Assembly (NCBI GenBank): GCA_002482525.1
Contig: DLGC01000018.1
Span: 38,347 to 102,346, forward strand
Direction of reading: 5' to 3'
From: Propionibacteriaceae bacterium UBA7704
GTDB lineage: Bacteria; Actinomycetota; Actinomycetes; Propionibacteriales; Propionibacteriaceae
Length of the DNA: 64,000 nt
In this document: positions 52,037 through 60,860 of the stretch, piece by piece
Layout of the letters: the number at the start of each line of letters is the position of its first letter
Numbering within the stretch: the first letter of the stretch is position 1
Program-made: the position numbers and the translations under genes
Notes under the pieces: generated by a model
Told to the model about the DNA's origin: nothing
Databases searched by the model: none
The model's input: the letters and a program-made list of their open reading frames with translations, nothing else

Positions 52037-52669
52037 CTATCGAGAGGTGCTGTCCCTCACATCACTATGGCCGAGCAGTTCACTGCGCCGCGCTTTCGCT
52101 GCCTGATACAGGGTGAGAAGGTCACTATCGAGGGACGGCGTCCACGTCTCGGCGGCGGCGACGAGGGGCGCTGCCAGCAACTGGAGGATGAGGTGGATGT
52201 CGAGGTCGCTGACGTTCCCCCCGAGGTGTTCGCGCAAGCGATCTCGAGCCAAGCTGGTCACCCGCACTCTCCAGACCGCGTTGGTTGCTTGTAGGTCAGG
52301 ATTGTCTTGAACCAGTCGGCGGAAGCGGAGGAACATGGCAGCGCGCTCCGTATCCGTCTGAACGTACTCGACAAGAAGGTCCTCGATGACCTGCTCGAGC
52401 AGTGGCACTGCGGAGACAAGCGTCAGTTCGGGCAGCGGAATTTCCGCCACGATCGCCTCGAGTCGAGGTAGCCACCCGAGGACCAGATCGTGCTTGGTCT
52501 CGAAGTGTCTAAAAACCGTCCGTGCTGAGACGCCGGCTGCCTGACTGATCTCTTCAATGGTGGTGTGGCCGAAGCCCTGCTTCTCGAAGAGGTCGAAGGC
52601 GGCGGCGACAATCTCCCGCTTGGTCGCCACCTGCTGACGCTCGCGCAAGCTCGGATGTGTGCTCGTCAT
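52037..52669 (-). CDS. TetR-family transcriptional repressor
   Basis: This 210-residue protein has an N-terminal helix-turn-helix (TTIEEISQAAGVSARTVFRHFETKHDLV, about residues 35-63) and a ligand-binding C-terminal part. The start follows GGGAGG. It is divergent from the MMPL exporter gene, 114 bases away, and two inverted 12-mers lie between. Repression of the exporter and itself is the likely role. Confidence 0.92.
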   Translation of the reverse strand: MTSTHPSLRERQQVATKREIVAAAFDLFEKQGFGHTTIEEISQAAGVSARTVFRHFETKHDLVLGWLPRLEAIVAEIPLPELTLVSAVPLLEQVIEDLLVEYVQTDTERAAMFLRFRRLVQDNPDLQATNAVWRVRVTSLARDRLREHLGGNVSDLDIHLILQLLAAPLVAAAETWTPSLDSDLLTLYQAAKARRSELLGHSDVRDSTSR

Positions 52670-52721
52670 TGACCGACCTCCCTCGTTCCCGCATGTTAGC
52701 AGCGGTTGGCCCTGTGTGACA

Positions 52722-52761
52722 GACTGTCAGTCACTGTCGTAATGTCTGCGACTGACAGTCT
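52722..52761. promoter_or_regulatory. inverted 12-mer pair, probable TetR operator
   Basis: AGACTGTCAGTC at 52722-52733 and its exact reverse complement GACTGACAGTCT at 52750-52761 have centres 28 bases apart. The left copy also lies within a TGACAG-A-CTGTCA palindrome. Both sit between the two divergent start codons, where binding would block both promoters. Confidence 0.65.
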
Positions 52762-52783
52762 GAATTCTTGTGAGGTAGGTCTG

Positions 52784-55700
52784 ATGGCTCGCTGGTTGTA
52801 CAGGCTCGGCACTTGGTCGGCGCGCCGAGCCTGGGTGGTCATCACGGTATGGGCACTGCTCCTGGGTGCTGTGGGCACGACAGCAGCGACGATGTCGCAG
52901 CCGTTCACCAACAAGATGACGATTCCCGGTACCGAGTTTCAGGCGGTCATCGACGACCTTCAGGCTGCACTGCCCAAAGCCGCCGGTGGCTCGGGCGCAG
53001 TGGTCTTCTCCACCACCGATGGATCGCCGTTTAACGCAGCGCAGCGGAGCGCCATCAGCGCGGTTGTCACCGAATGGGAGTCGACCCCCGGCGTTGAGAC
53101 TGCTGTCGACCCGTTCAGTACTCAAGACGAGCTCGACGATGCCGCGACCAAGGTGGCCGACGGCAAGACCAAGCTCGCCGACGGCAAGACCACGCTCACT
53201 GAGAATGCCAAGAAGCTTCGCGATGCCAAGAAGAAGATCGCCGATGGCAAGGTCGCCATCGCCGAGAACCGCAAGAAGCTTGCCGACGGCGAAGCTCAGT
53301 TGAACGCGGGTCAGAAGAAGCTCGATGCCGGCCGCAAGAAGCTGGACGACGGTGCCGCTGAACTGGCCAAGAACGAAAAGCTACTGAAGAGCTCCCAGAA
53401 GAAGCTCACGGCGGGACGCAACGCCCTCGACGCCGCCCTCGCCGAGCAGGGTCTGACCGAGGCCACCGTGCCGACTACCTTGGCCACCCTCGAGCAGGGC
53501 ATTGACCAATTGCAGCAGCAGATCACCGCACTCACCCAGACGCACGGTGCCGACGATCCGCAAGTCGTGGCCCTGCAACAGCAACTCGCCACCTACCAGG
53601 CTCAGGCCGAACAGCTCAAGACCGTCGTAGCCCAGATCGCCGAGATCGAGGCGGCACAGCAGAAACTGGATGCCGGCGCTGCCGCCCTGCGTGAGGGAAA
53701 GGCGAAGCTGGCCGCTGGACGCAAGGAGCTGAACAGCGGCCAGGCCACCATCGACGCCAACCGCGCCAAGCTCGCCGACGGCAAGCGGAAGCTGAATGAG
53801 GGGGCGGCAACTCTGGCTGATTCCTCAGCCAAGATCGCCGATGGTGAGAAGAAGCTCGCCGACGGCCGCCAGGAGCTTGTCGATGGTGAAGTCGAGCTCG
53901 CCCGAGGCGAGCGCCAACTGGCGGTCACTGATGGCATCAGGTTCGTCAGCGAGGACGGATCAGTGGCGGTCTCCCAGATACAGTTCACCGTTCCCAGTGA
54001 AGAGGTGAGCAAGGAGACCCGGGCCGCAATCCCGGCAGCTGCGGCGACCCTGGCCGGCCACGGCGTCCAGGTCGACTACTCCAAGGATGTTGCCGGCAAC
54101 AACTTCGCCTTCAGCACCGAGATCGTCGGTGTCGGTGTGGCTGCCATCGTCCTGCTGGTCATGCTCGGCTCATTGTTGGCCGCCGGTCTGCCACTGCTGA
54201 CCGCCTTGGTGGGTGTGGCCGGTGGACTGCTGGGTGTGATGACGGCCACGCATTGGGTGCAGATGACCGAGGTCACGCCGCTGCTGGCCCTCATGCTCGG
54301 ACTGGCGGTGGGAATCGACTATGCACTGTTCTTGGTCAACCGGCACCGGCACCAGTTGAGCGACGGTGCTGAGCTGATCGACTCCATCGGAAGGGCCACC
54401 GGCACCGCTGGAAACGCGGTAGTCGTGGCCGGCCTTACCGTCATCACCGCCTTGGCCGCCCTGACCCTGACCGGTATTCCCTTCCTGGGAGTGATGGGGC
54501 TGGCAGCGGCGGCGACCGTCGCGGTCGCAGTCCTGGTCTCCATCACCTTGACGCCTGCTCTCTTGCGCTTCATCGGTCCTCGAATCCTGTCGCGGCAGGG
54601 ACGCAAGAAGCGCGAGGCTGCACTCGGTGGCCAGGACGGCTCGGACGCCGTCACCGCCAGTGCACTCAAGGCCACCAGCGATTCTGCTCGAGGCTGGGGT
54701 GGCCTGGTAACCAGGCATCCGTGGATCGCGGTTACCGCGTCGGTGCTGGTCTTGGGAGTGATGGCGATTCCGGCCGCCAGCCTCAAGCTTGGCCTCCCCG
54801 ATGGTGGCTTCGAAGCGCAGGATTCCAGCGCGTATCGCGCCTACACGCTGGTCTCCGACAGTTTCGGCGTCGGCAAGAACAGCACCATGATCGCTGTCGC
54901 GAAGGTGCCAGCGGCGACCGCCAATGGGCTAAGCGATGATCAACTCACCGACCTGAAGCTCGACATCGCTGAGCGGCTGAAGCAGATTCCGGGCATCGAC
55001 TTCGTCGTCCCGGCTGCGGCCAGTGACGACAAGCAGACCCTGGTGTTCCAGATCGTGCCCAGCACCGGACCCTCGGATGATGCCACCACGGCGTTGGTTC
55101 ACACTCTGCGCGCAGATCGAGCCGACATCATCGCTGCGACGGGCATCACGTCGTTGGGATTCGCCGGGCAGACGGTGGCCAATATCGACATCTCCGGGGT
55201 ACTCGCCGACGCCCTGCCGGGCTATCTGGCTGTGGTGGTGGGTATTTCGCTGATTCTGATGCTGTTGGTCTTCCGCTCGCTGCTGGTGCCGGTGATGGCC
55301 ACGGCAGGCTTCCTGCTGTCGATCGGCGCCTCCTTCGGCGGCGTCGTAGCGGTCTACCAGTGGGGCTGGCTGGGTTCGGTCTTCGGTGTCGAACATGCCG
55401 GTGTGATCCTGAGCTTCTTGCCGACCTTGGCCATCGGCATCCTGTTCGGCCTGGCCATGGACTACCAGATGTTCCTCGTCTCGGGCATGCGGGAATCCTG
55501 GGCTCATGGTGAGGAGGCCCGCGAAGCGGTCCGCTCCGGCTTCCACCACGGCGCCCGAGTGATCGTCGCAGCAGCTCTGATCATGAGCAGCGTGTTCGCC
55601 AGCTTCATGTACTCCCACATGACCATGGTTCGCCCGATCGGGTTCGCCTTGGCCTTTGGCATTCTGATTGACGCCTTCATCGTGCGCATGACGATCATTC

Positions 55701-55870
55701 CGGCTTTGATGCGGCTCGTTGGGGCCAGCGCCTGGTACCTGCCGGCCTGGCTGGATCGCATCCTGCCCGACCTCGATGTCGAAGGCGCCCGACTCGCTGG
55801 TACGTCGGTGGCCCGTACCCGCAGCGAGGCTCCTGTCAATGGGGAGCAGCCGGAGCCGGGTTCAGCGTGA
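52784..55870 (+). CDS. MMPL/RND-type membrane transporter with a long coiled-coil DG(x)xL repeat region
   Basis: This 1028-residue transporter has a first membrane helix at about 16-37. A large extracytoplasmic region from about residue 119 to 382 is built of repeats such as KLADGKTTL, KKLDDGAAEL and KIADGEKKL, predicted as helical coiled coil. Two MMPL membrane bundles follow, with the typical GLAVGIDYALFLVNRHR and GLAMDYQMFLVSGMRE motifs. The ATG at 52784 follows GAGGTAGGT and lies after the operator pair; earlier starts run through it. The same helical repeat type occurs in YhgE/Pip phage-receptor-like proteins. Substrate unknown; control by the divergent TetR suggests drug or lipid export. 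Confidence 0.93.
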   Translation: MARWLYRLGTWSARRAWVVITVWALLLGAVGTTAATMSQPFTNKMTIPGTEFQAVIDDLQAALPKAAGGSGAVVFSTTDGSPFNAAQRSAISAVVTEWESTPGVETAVDPFSTQDELDDAATKVADGKTKLADGKTTLTENAKKLRDAKKKIADGKVAIAENRKKLADGEAQLNAGQKKLDAGRKKLDDGAAELAKNEKLLKSSQKKLTAGRNALDAALAEQGLTEATVPTTLATLEQGIDQLQQQITALTQTHGADDPQVVALQQQLATYQAQAEQLKTVVAQIAEIEAAQQKLDAGAAALREGKAKLAAGRKELNSGQATIDANRAKLADGKRKLNEGAATLADSSAKIADGEKKLADGRQELVDGEVELARGERQLAVTDGIRFVSEDGSVAVSQIQFTVPSEEVSKETRAAIPAAAATLAGHGVQVDYSKDVAGNNFAFSTEIVGVGVAAIVLLVMLGSLLAAGLPLLTALVGVAGGLLGVMTATHWVQMTEVTPLLALMLGLAVGIDYALFLVNRHRHQLSDGAELIDSIGRATGTAGNAVVVAGLTVITALAALTLTGIPFLGVMGLAAAATVAVAVLVSITLTPALLRFIGPRILSRQGRKKREAALGGQDGSDAVTASALKATSDSARGWGGLVTRHPWIAVTASVLVLGVMAIPAASLKLGLPDGGFEAQDSSAYRAYTLVSDSFGVGKNSTMIAVAKVPAATANGLSDDQLTDLKLDIAERLKQIPGIDFVVPAAASDDKQTLVFQIVPSTGPSDDATTALVHTLRADRADIIAATGITSLGFAGQTVANIDISGVLADALPGYLAVVVGISLILMLLVFRSLLVPVMATAGFLLSIGASFGGVVAVYQWGWLGSVFGVEHAGVILSFLPTLAIGILFGLAMDYQMFLVSGMRESWAHGEEAREAVRSGFHHGARVIVAAALIMSSVFASFMYSHMTMVRPIGFALAFGILIDAFIVRMTIIPALMRLVGASAWYLPAWLDRILPDLDVEGARLAGTSVARTRSEAPVNGEQPEPGSA

Positions 55871-56457
55871 ATAGAGGTCCGCCGAAGTGGACCGAGCATC
55901 TGAGCAATCCGTTCACATTCCGTAGATGAAGGTGTCGAAGGGGGGCTCCGACAAGCGGGTCACCTGAGCAAGACAACAAGATAGGCAACTTGGGCCGGAA
56001 AGTGAATCGGTGCCATCGAGCACCGAATACGGCCGAATCTGTTTTCGATGGTTCAGAGGAGAGTTGTGGCGATGATGCTGCGGGCAGTATCCCTGTGTTT
56101 CACTAGTTGGCGGATGACATCATGCAAGGGTCCGAACATAGTCTCCGCAGACCCTTTGCGGATCTTTGAGCCTCGGCTTTCGTGACCGTGTCCAGGGCAG
56201 AAGCCCGGCCCGACAGGTGCGGGACCGTGGCGCGCCTCGCGTCGCGAATCATCAGAAGTTCTCCGTCGGCCTGTGAGGCCTGCAGTTCCGAGAGGGGGTC
56301 AAGTACCCCATCGCTTTGACATTCTTCCAGCACAGAACGCATGTCTCGCCGAGCATTACGATCCGGTAATGACACTGGCTGCGAAACCCGCTGGCGTCGA
56401 CCGACCGTCGCTAGTTGCCGCGAGGCCCGCGCCTCACTCTGTGGGAGAATCACTGTC
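55871..56457. other. gene-poor stretch before the immunity-type cluster
   Basis: About 590 bases without a supported gene. A minus-strand open frame of 116 codons at 56103-56453 has no ribosome-binding site and no recognisable product. No repeat or tRNA remnant was seen. It marks the left edge of the cluster. Confidence 0.4.
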
Positions 56458-58059
56458 GTGAGTGAGTCACCAGCGACGGCCTCGCCGGGACCGACACTGT
56501 TTCTCTCCTATGCCGCTGCTGACGAGGAGTTTGCACGGAGCATTGCCGATGAACTCGGCGGTTACGGTTTCAGAACCTGGTTCATGACCCGTGACGTGCG
56601 CGCGGGCAGCGCCTTCACGGAGGAAATTGCCTTCGCCATCCGTGAAGCGGATGCTCTCATCCTCCTCTACTCCTTCAACTCGGCGAGATCCAAGGGTTGT
56701 TCGCGAGAGCTAGCCCTGGCGGACGATCTAGACCTGCCAGTAATCCCTATTCGCCTCGATGCGACACCACTGTCGGAGCGATTCAGCTATCTCCTGGCGG
56801 GTGTGCAGTGGATCGACTGGCAAGCACCGGGGGGTTCGGCGCGTCTGCTGGCTGGCCTTCACGCCGCGGTAGAGCCGATGATCAGGGGGACGCACACTGT
56901 CTCGGGTACTGGTCTTCCGCCCGCGAGTGATTCCTCGCCGCCGCTCGACGCGGGTCGTTTTGGGGACGCCACCGCGCGAGAACGGCGGACTGAAGAGAGC
57001 GACCGGAACGATCAGGTTGAGCATCGTATGTCCGCTCGTCAGAGGTTCCTGATGGACCATCTTTGGCGTGAGTTCGTGGGCAACCGGATCGAATCCGTTG
57101 AATCGTCGGCGGATCTTACTGGCCTTTGCTCCGAGCTTGGACCTCCTGAGTTAGTAGAAGTCGTGATCGAAGCATTCAACCAATGCGGCTACGAAGCCGT
57201 CGTTGACTTCGTGCGTAGGCGGGGGTTCGCGGAGCCATTCATCAGAACCACCTTGTTCGGATTGGACGCCGCTTACATCGAAGCGACTCGCGGCAGACTC
57301 GACTTGGTCGATCCCGTCGACCGCTTGGCCTTCATCACCGATGATCATCACAAGATTGACTTCAATAGCTACGCCGATCTCATTGCACGCGCCGGGCCGG
57401 CCCGCATTGTCGTCATCAGACCAGGAAGCAGCGGGGAGAAACTCGCCCATCCCTGGGACCGAAGGACTGTTCTGGTGGAGTTGAAGGGCAGAGATCCCGT
57501 CGAGTTGGAGCAGGTCATCGAAGAGTTGTCGTGGGCCGTCGGTGACCCCGGAGACTATCCGGCGGTAGGGGTCCTCCGTGAATCAACCATCGATGATCGT
57601 GGTTTGGTTTTCAAACTGAACCCGGAGCATGCCTGGCGCGGCGTCCCGTTCGATGTTCTTTGGGGTCGCGTCCGCCTCATTGGTGAGGAAATGGTCGCCG
57701 GGCATCAGCGCGTCGAGCGCGCATTGACCAAGAGACGCGCCTCTCTCTTCGAAGGCTATCTTGAAGTGGTCTTGCCAGAGGGAACTCCTGCAGAGGTACC
57801 GGTTTTGGGCAAGAGGCTCGTTGACGTCGCCGCTCGCTGTATCAGCCAGGGCTACGTCCGCGTGCTTCAACCTGACATGGAGTCGTGGGCAAGAGAAGCC
57901 GTCACCCAAGGTGCTGCGGCGCTCTTCAACCAGACGAGCCTGCGACTTCGCCGGCTCGTGGATGAGCGTTCGGGGCCTGGGTTGTGGGGTCAGTTTGAGG
58001 CAGGCAGCAGCATCCTCCTTCCGGCCACCGAGTTAGCGGACATCTTCCTTGACGACTAA
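56458..58059 (+). CDS. TIR-domain protein with uncharacterised C-terminal region
   Basis: This 533-residue protein starts with a TIR domain at about residues 12-125 (TLFLSYAAADEEFARSIADEL, FRTWFMTRDVRAGSAF, EADALILLYSFNSARSKGCSRELALA). Glu84 in CSREL is at the position of the catalytic glutamate of NAD-cleaving TIR enzymes. After a polar linker (about 140-200) comes a region of about 330 residues that I do not recognise, with mixed alpha/beta character. The GTG at 58 kb side start, 56458, follows GGGAG. TIR proteins usually act as NADase effectors or as signal producers in bacterial immunity. It heads a run of conflict-type genes. Confidence 0.85.
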   Translation: MSESPATASPGPTLFLSYAAADEEFARSIADELGGYGFRTWFMTRDVRAGSAFTEEIAFAIREADALILLYSFNSARSKGCSRELALADDLDLPVIPIRLDATPLSERFSYLLAGVQWIDWQAPGGSARLLAGLHAAVEPMIRGTHTVSGTGLPPASDSSPPLDAGRFGDATARERRTEESDRNDQVEHRMSARQRFLMDHLWREFVGNRIESVESSADLTGLCSELGPPELVEVVIEAFNQCGYEAVVDFVRRRGFAEPFIRTTLFGLDAAYIEATRGRLDLVDPVDRLAFITDDHHKIDFNSYADLIARAGPARIVVIRPGSSGEKLAHPWDRRTVLVELKGRDPVELEQVIEELSWAVGDPGDYPAVGVLRESTIDDRGLVFKLNPEHAWRGVPFDVLWGRVRLIGEEMVAGHQRVERALTKRRASLFEGYLEVVLPEGTPAEVPVLGKRLVDVAARCISQGYVRVLQPDMESWAREAVTQGAAALFNQTSLRLRRLVDERSGPGLWGQFEAGSSILLPATELADIFLDD

Positions 58060-58233
58060 TCGAATCCGCGCTCGCAGCGTTTGAGCCCGGTATCCCAGGC
58101 TGTCCAGGCGGTCACAGATCCCGTTCTGGCCGGGCAGCCTTCTTGTACGATCTCCTGCATCGGCGAGTTGCGCGGCAGCCATCCTCACCTGGGATTAGCG
58201 CCGCTGAAGCTCAGGTCCGGGAGGAAGCAACAC

Positions 58234-59322
58234 ATGCCGCGCGAAGCTTTGTATGTCGGTATCGACTACTATCAGGACCCCGGGCGTGGGTTGACACGGT
58301 GTGAAACCGATGCGAGGGATATCGCGCGGCTGCTCGCGCAGAATCACGAGGCATCGCCGGTCGGCATTCAGAACTGGACTCCGGCAAGCCGTGCCGTACT
58401 CAGCTCGGCTCACCAGGCGGTCGTCTCGGAAGCCGCGATCAATCGAGAAATCACAAAAGCACTTCGAGCAGCGCGTGCCGGTGATTTTCTGTTCTTCTTC
58501 GCCGGTCACGGTGTCCCTACTCAAAACGGGCTGCTGCTGGCCAGTGCCGACGACAACCCGGCAGGCGAACGCAAAGGGGTGTATGTCCGCGACCTATTGG
58601 AAAAAATCGAGAGTTCGAACGTTACCTCCGCGACCATCATTCTGGATTGCTGCTACGCAGGGCTGGCCACTCAGGAGACGCTGAGTGCAGGAGTGTGCAT
58701 TCTCGCCAGCACGGGGCCGAATGATCTCGCCCGAGAACCCGGGATGGCTGGGCATTCGGCATTCGCCCAGTTACTCCTCGAAGGCCTAGGGGCTGCCGCA
58801 GATGGCTCGTCACCCTCAGCGGACCCGCTAGGACAAATCACTGCTTTGTCGTTGTTCAGTTTCATCTCCACAACGATGGACCTTCGTAGCGATGGTCAGA
58901 ACCCCGTATTTGCTGGCAGGGTGGAGCGGCCCACACCTCTGAGATGGGCCAAAGGTGCCGTGAGTCTGGACGATCTCAGGAGACTCGTTGACCCGCCGTT
59001 CGTTTTGGAGGACGGCCGCTGGGTACCGGGTGAGAGCCGGATGTTCCCGGAATCCACCGCAAAGTTCGAGTTGGAACCCGACCACGAAGCTCCCGACGGC
59101 AGGGATCGCGACAAAGATGTGACGCTGGACGATCTCAATCCCAAGCAGCTCGAGATGGAGTATTTCAAGCGGCTTCGTAATGCGGGGCTGGCCGTCTTCG
59201 ATTCGAAAGGCGGCCTGCCTGATCTCTACCACGCGGTGAAGAACCGAGGAGTTGCCAAGCTCACTGCCTCGGGCCAGTACTTCTGGCGGGCGGTCACTGA
59301 GGACCGACTCAAGGTGTTCTAG
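58234..59322 (+). CDS. caspase-like (peptidase C14) protein
   Basis: This 362-residue protein has a caspase-fold domain in its first 230 residues. The catalytic dyad is visible: His92 in FFAGHG and Cys140 in ILDCCYAG. The C-terminal 130 residues are unassigned and end in a compact segment (LNPKQLEMEYFKRLRNAG to the end) that could be an adaptor or death-like domain. The ATG at 58234 follows GGGAGGAAG. It is downstream of the TIR gene on the same strand (174-base gap). Caspase-like proteases act as suicidal effectors or as activators in several bacterial defence systems. Confidence 0.87.
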   Translation: MPREALYVGIDYYQDPGRGLTRCETDARDIARLLAQNHEASPVGIQNWTPASRAVLSSAHQAVVSEAAINREITKALRAARAGDFLFFFAGHGVPTQNGLLLASADDNPAGERKGVYVRDLLEKIESSNVTSATIILDCCYAGLATQETLSAGVCILASTGPNDLAREPGMAGHSAFAQLLLEGLGAAADGSSPSADPLGQITALSLFSFISTTMDLRSDGQNPVFAGRVERPTPLRWAKGAVSLDDLRRLVDPPFVLEDGRWVPGESRMFPESTAKFELEPDHEAPDGRDRDKDVTLDDLNPKQLEMEYFKRLRNAGLAVFDSKGGLPDLYHAVKNRGVAKLTASGQYFWRAVTEDRLKVF

Positions 59323-59438
59323 ACACCTAAGGGCTCACGAGCCCGCCGTAGCCGTCGTCGAAACCACGTCGGAATCCGCTGCTGGCAGCGCATCACCTTC
59401 CGTAGGGCCAAACCACACGCTCACGGAAGGAACGATCA

Positions 59439-60029
59439 ATGTCTGTCATTTCGTTGCACCACCCGGGATTTGTCGGTAACTCGGCATGCACTTGCGGGCT
59501 GTGCAGTCCGCACGCCACCGCAGTGATTCCTGGGCGGGCCCGCACCTCAACGCGCCTCCTTCGTGGACGCACCCTGTGCCTGTACGACTTCGAGAACATG
59601 AATGGCGGAACCAACGCCAGCATTGAGTTCGCGCGCCGGGTGTGGTCGCTGTTCGTCTCTTCCTTTGAGCTTCGAGCCGGGGATCAGGTCAACATTGGAA
59701 TGGCTCCCTGGACGGCCTGCAACTACATGACGGCCTTGCCACTGAACCAGGTTCGGCTGGTGGTGGGAGCCTCGGGTCGAGACTCGGCGGACAAAGCGCT
59801 GCTGAATAGTGTCGACGTTGACCATGTTGTCGAGCGTTTTGACAGCGTCGTCATTGCATCCGGTGATGGGTTCTTCACTGGTCTCGCCCGCACTTTGAGT
59901 GAGCGCGGCTTGTCGGTATGGAACGCCACCAGCAGTTGTTCGGGTGGGGCAGCTCGCCTGCAGCAGGCATGCCAGCATCACTTGCGGCTTCGGGTGGGGC
60001 CGCAGTGTCACCATTCGACGGCTGCCTGA
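59439..60029 (+). CDS. NYN-domain (PIN-like) ribonuclease protein
   Basis: This 196-residue protein has a cysteine-containing N-terminus (CTCGLC) and then a NYN/PIN-like domain from about residue 44. The acidic metal ligands are visible: Asp50 in LYDFEN, Asp115/Asp118 in GRDSADKALLNSV, and Asp143 in VIASGDGFF. NYN proteins are Mg-dependent RNases. The start follows GGAAGGAAC. It is the third gene of the same-strand run after the TIR and caspase genes, and converges on the SLOG gene. Confidence 0.85.
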   Translation: MSVISLHHPGFVGNSACTCGLCSPHATAVIPGRARTSTRLLRGRTLCLYDFENMNGGTNASIEFARRVWSLFVSSFELRAGDQVNIGMAPWTACNYMTALPLNQVRLVVGASGRDSADKALLNSVDVDHVVERFDSVVIASGDGFFTGLARTLSERGLSVWNATSSCSGGAARLQQACQHHLRLRVGPQCHHSTAA

Positions 60030-60073
60030 GCTGGTACGCGACGTACCCGGTCGGCCTCGAGGTGCACCAGTAG

Positions 60074-60547
60074 CTAGCGAGTCACGCCCGGTGGCCACAC
60101 AACGCTCACCGGCACCCCACGACTGTGCGCCAGAGCAACCACGTCTGCGGTTCCTCCGAGGCCCTGGGACGGCTTGCCATCCCACACAGCGACGAGGCGG
60201 TCACACCGCGACACAACCTCCTCGCCGCCGGCCATGAATGCCGCCTCGCTAGGAGCGTCGAAGTCGAGGATGACCTTTTCGCAAGCGCTGTCGAGGTAGT
60301 TTCGGTAGCCCTCGATTCCGACCGGATCGAATGTGCTCTCATAATCGGCGCATGGGATGATCGCAATCAGCTCCCCACTAGCGGCGAGCAGACTGTCGGC
60401 GAACACTTGGTCAGCACCCGCCGCAAGGCAGCTGACTCCATACAGAGGGGGCTCGATCGAGCTCAGCACCTCGGAAATGCCGACCCTCACGTATGGCATG
60501 GCCTCGTCAGGGATGCCCTGGTGGCCGGTGATTCCCACAGTGGTCAC
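60074..60547 (-). CDS. SLOG-fold (Rossmann-like nucleotide-binding) protein
   Basis: This 157-residue protein has the SLOG/LOG pattern: VGITGHQG at the N-terminus, GVSCLAAGADQVFADSLL, and near the C-terminus RLVAVWDGKPSQGLGGTADVVALA. The GTG start at 60547 is chosen because AAGGAGG lies four bases upstream; the frame is open for another 109 codons, which would be without family features. SLOG proteins sense or process nucleotides and NAD-derived ligands in conflict systems. It is divergent from the NLR-like gene. Confidence 0.8.
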   Translation of the reverse strand: MTTVGITGHQGIPDEAMPYVRVGISEVLSSIEPPLYGVSCLAAGADQVFADSLLAASGELIAIIPCADYESTFDPVGIEGYRNYLDSACEKVILDFDAPSEAAFMAGGEEVVSRCDRLVAVWDGKPSQGLGGTADVVALAHSRGVPVSVVWPPGVTR

Positions 60548-60860
60548 CCGTCCTCCTTCAGACTCAGTCAGCATAATGACTATCCGCGATCGTGGCGTGG
60601 GATCAAAGCGCGCCGATCGTTCGTCTTTGGAAGGTGGTGCACCCGAATCCCGGTTCGTCAGTCTTATCGACGGTCCGGAGACTCGGGCATCAAGTCGTCT
60701 CGGCCCCAGTTCCCGAGCGGTGTCCGCGAAGCGTGACGGGGGTTCACCTGTCGGGCCGGGTCGCCCGTATGCTTCGCGTATCGACAGTGGATAGCCAATG
60801 AGGCACGTCGATCCGGAACATCCCGGATGAGTCATGTCCGACAGGGTCGAGGGGGCAGCG
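60548..60860. other. divergent promoter region between the SLOG and NLR-like genes
   Basis: About 310 bases. No gene with a good start is seen. The frame of the SLOG gene stays open across it, but this part lacks the SLOG motifs and has the GC-rich character of a chance open frame. Both promoters must be here. Confidence 0.35.

Noticed and set aside
56103..56453. 116-codon minus-strand frame before the TIR gene
   Set aside because: No ribosome-binding site, mixed composition, overlapping the TIR gene upstream region; left as a gap.
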